A DNA stretch of 64,000 bases. It comes from Geovibrio thiophilus. GTDB taxonomy: Bacteria; Chrysiogenota; Deferribacteres; Deferribacterales; Geovibrionaceae. The stretch's first letter is position 1, and every line of letters starts with the position of its first letter. The notes under the pieces were generated by a model. That model was given only the letters and a program-made list of their open reading frames with translations. It had not been told where the DNA came from and searched no databases. Position numbers and translations under genes: made by a program. This document shows, one piece after another, positions 63,158 through 64,000 of the stretch. The stretch lies in NCBI RefSeq assembly GCF_004087915.1, contig NZ_CP035108.1, forward strand, positions 2,914,001 to 2,978,000, read 5' to 3'.

Positions 63158-64000
63158 AAGTTTCCTCCGTTTTTTTGCTGTTTTACAGGAATTTTTGCCG
63201 GATAGAAGTTTGGATTGACCTCCTATTGATATTATCTATAGCGGCAATTAAAAATTAAATACGTCAATGCAGGCTCCGTTCTGTCCGTTTGTTAAATAAA
63301 AGATGACAAAACGTTCCGTTTTCTTGACTGATTATCTGCATCTTGCGGCTAAATGTCAATAAATACTCACAGGTTATTTTGACAGTTAATATGGATAATT
63401 CTAATATCATGATTTCACTATATTTATTTAAATTTCTAATATTATTGCATTTATTCCAAAAAGATCATACGCGCTAATGTAAAGATTAGGTAAAAAAAAT
63501 ATGTTTTTTATGCGGAATTAAATCAGCAAACAGTGGTATTGGTGAAACAATACTCAGTAATATCTCGTATCATATTGTGAAACAGTGGTATTTATACATA
63601 AGATCAATATCTGCATACGTGTTGATCCGACGCACCGATTTACCAGAAATTTTTGAATACAAAGGTTTTTTTATGAGCACCCGTAAAGGTGATAAAAATA
63701 TAACCTATTGAAGCGCTGGTGTTTATTCATATCCTATCAGTTTAGCAGGAATTAACACGGAGAGCTTTCGGGCGTGACGCAGCCTGATTCAGGCGTCTGA
63801 GTATAAATAATTATAAAACAACAAGTAATTCATATTCAGCTACTAGGGATTATGCTATTATATTTGTCGATATGTCGTAGGGTTTACAGTTTGTCATCTG
63901 CGTTTTTATATGTTTTTCCGGAGTGATGTGTATATTTATAAGATAAGCTGTGGCGGCACGGCACTTCATCATGCTATGTATTATTAACCGCACGGAGGCT
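63158..64000. other. Intergenic region upstream of the ext-like operon
   Basis: About 840 AT-rich bases with no convincing gene. A weak candidate for the operon promoter on the minus strand is TTTAAT (63254-63259) with GATAAT (63231-63236). Direct repeats AAACAGTGGTATT lie at 63528-63540 and 63580-63592, with a related GTGAAACAATACT between them. A hairpin (GCCTGATTCAGGC with flanking GAC/GTC) is at about 63776-63797. The last bases (about 63995) show GGAGG, so a plus-strand gene may begin beyond the window. Confidence 0.6.
63528..63592. repeat. Pair of 13-bp direct repeats upstream of the ext-like operon
   Basis: AAACAGTGGTATT occurs at 63528-63540 and 63580-63592, 52 bp apart, with GTGAAACAATACT at about 63542-63554 as a partial third copy. 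The spacing is close to five helical turns, as for a regulator that binds on one face of the DNA. Confidence 0.5.

Noticed and set aside
63528-63592. Possible CRISPR remnant
   Set aside because: Only two 13-bp direct repeats and a degenerate third; the repeats are too short and there are no cas genes.
63673-63711. 12-codon plus-strand ORF beginning ATGAGCACC
   Set aside because: Too short, no ribosome site, no sign of a leader peptide with regulatory codons.

Overview
The window looks like chromosomal DNA of a strictly anaerobic, respiring, motile Gram-negative bacterium. Lipid A/Kdo synthesis (KdsA), outer-membrane receptors, MCE transport, a menaquinone methyltransferase, polyamine synthesis by the carboxynorspermidine route, two chemoreceptors and a multiheme cytochrome/porin cluster together fit the Deferribacterota best (Geovibrio/Seleniivibrio/Denitrovibrio-like). 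This placement is inferred from gene content and style, not from a marker gene. No rRNA, tRNA, CRISPR array or insertion sequence was seen.

Layout. 1-5.0 kb (minus): a GH57 glycosidase running off the left edge, an 832-aa nucleotidyltransferase fused to a degenerate phosphohexomutase, and a lone receiver preceded by a promoter and a hairpin-bearing leader. 5.3-10.7 kb: rpe, an MltB-type transglycosylase, a polar amino-acid ABC transporter with a small zinc-ribbon gene, and a Sel1-repeat protein. 10.7-16.9 kb (minus): kdsA, an unrecognised secreted protein, an aldehyde dehydrogenase and an EAL-CBS-GGDEF protein. 17.0-18.9 kb: an AT-rich type II restriction-modification cassette. 18.9-22.1 kb: cobalamin adenosyltransferase, nth, a short UbiD-like protein and menG/ubiE. 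22.1-25.7 kb: a signalling operon (kinase-like phosphotransferase, receiver, HDOD, SpoIIE-type phosphatase). 25.9-30.2 kb: HIT protein, YjdM-like protein, a DUF4143 ATPase with a striking inverted repeat over its ribosome site, a zinc alcohol dehydrogenase and an aldo/keto reductase. 30.4-34.8 kb: two chemoreceptors. 35.1-39.4 kb: a LetB-like protein with eight MCE repeats and two single-domain LetA/PqiA proteins, apparently expressed from a leaderless mRNA. 39.7-44.7 kb: two tandem paralogous TonB-dependent receptors, each followed by the same 87-bp terminator-bearing repeat. 44.9-49.3 kb: speA, carboxynorspermidine dehydrogenase and nspC. 50-54.5 kb: TetR regulator, CorC-like transporter, YitT protein and a sensor kinase. 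54.5-63.2 kb (minus): a respiratory cluster followed by a sensor kinase and receiver.

The most interesting part is 57.1-63.2 kb: a rhodanese-like lipoprotein, a porin, a 72-aa exported protein, a 12-heme and a 10-heme cytochrome c, in that order on one strand. The first three match the order and character of ExtH-ExtI-ExtJ, the Geobacter operon linked to extracellular electron transfer and selenite/tellurite reduction. The rhodanese frame is broken by one base in an A5 run. The cytochromes are candidates to carry electrons to or across the outer membrane next to the porin, with the rhodanese handling sulfur or selenium. The kinase/receiver pair directly downstream may regulate the cluster.
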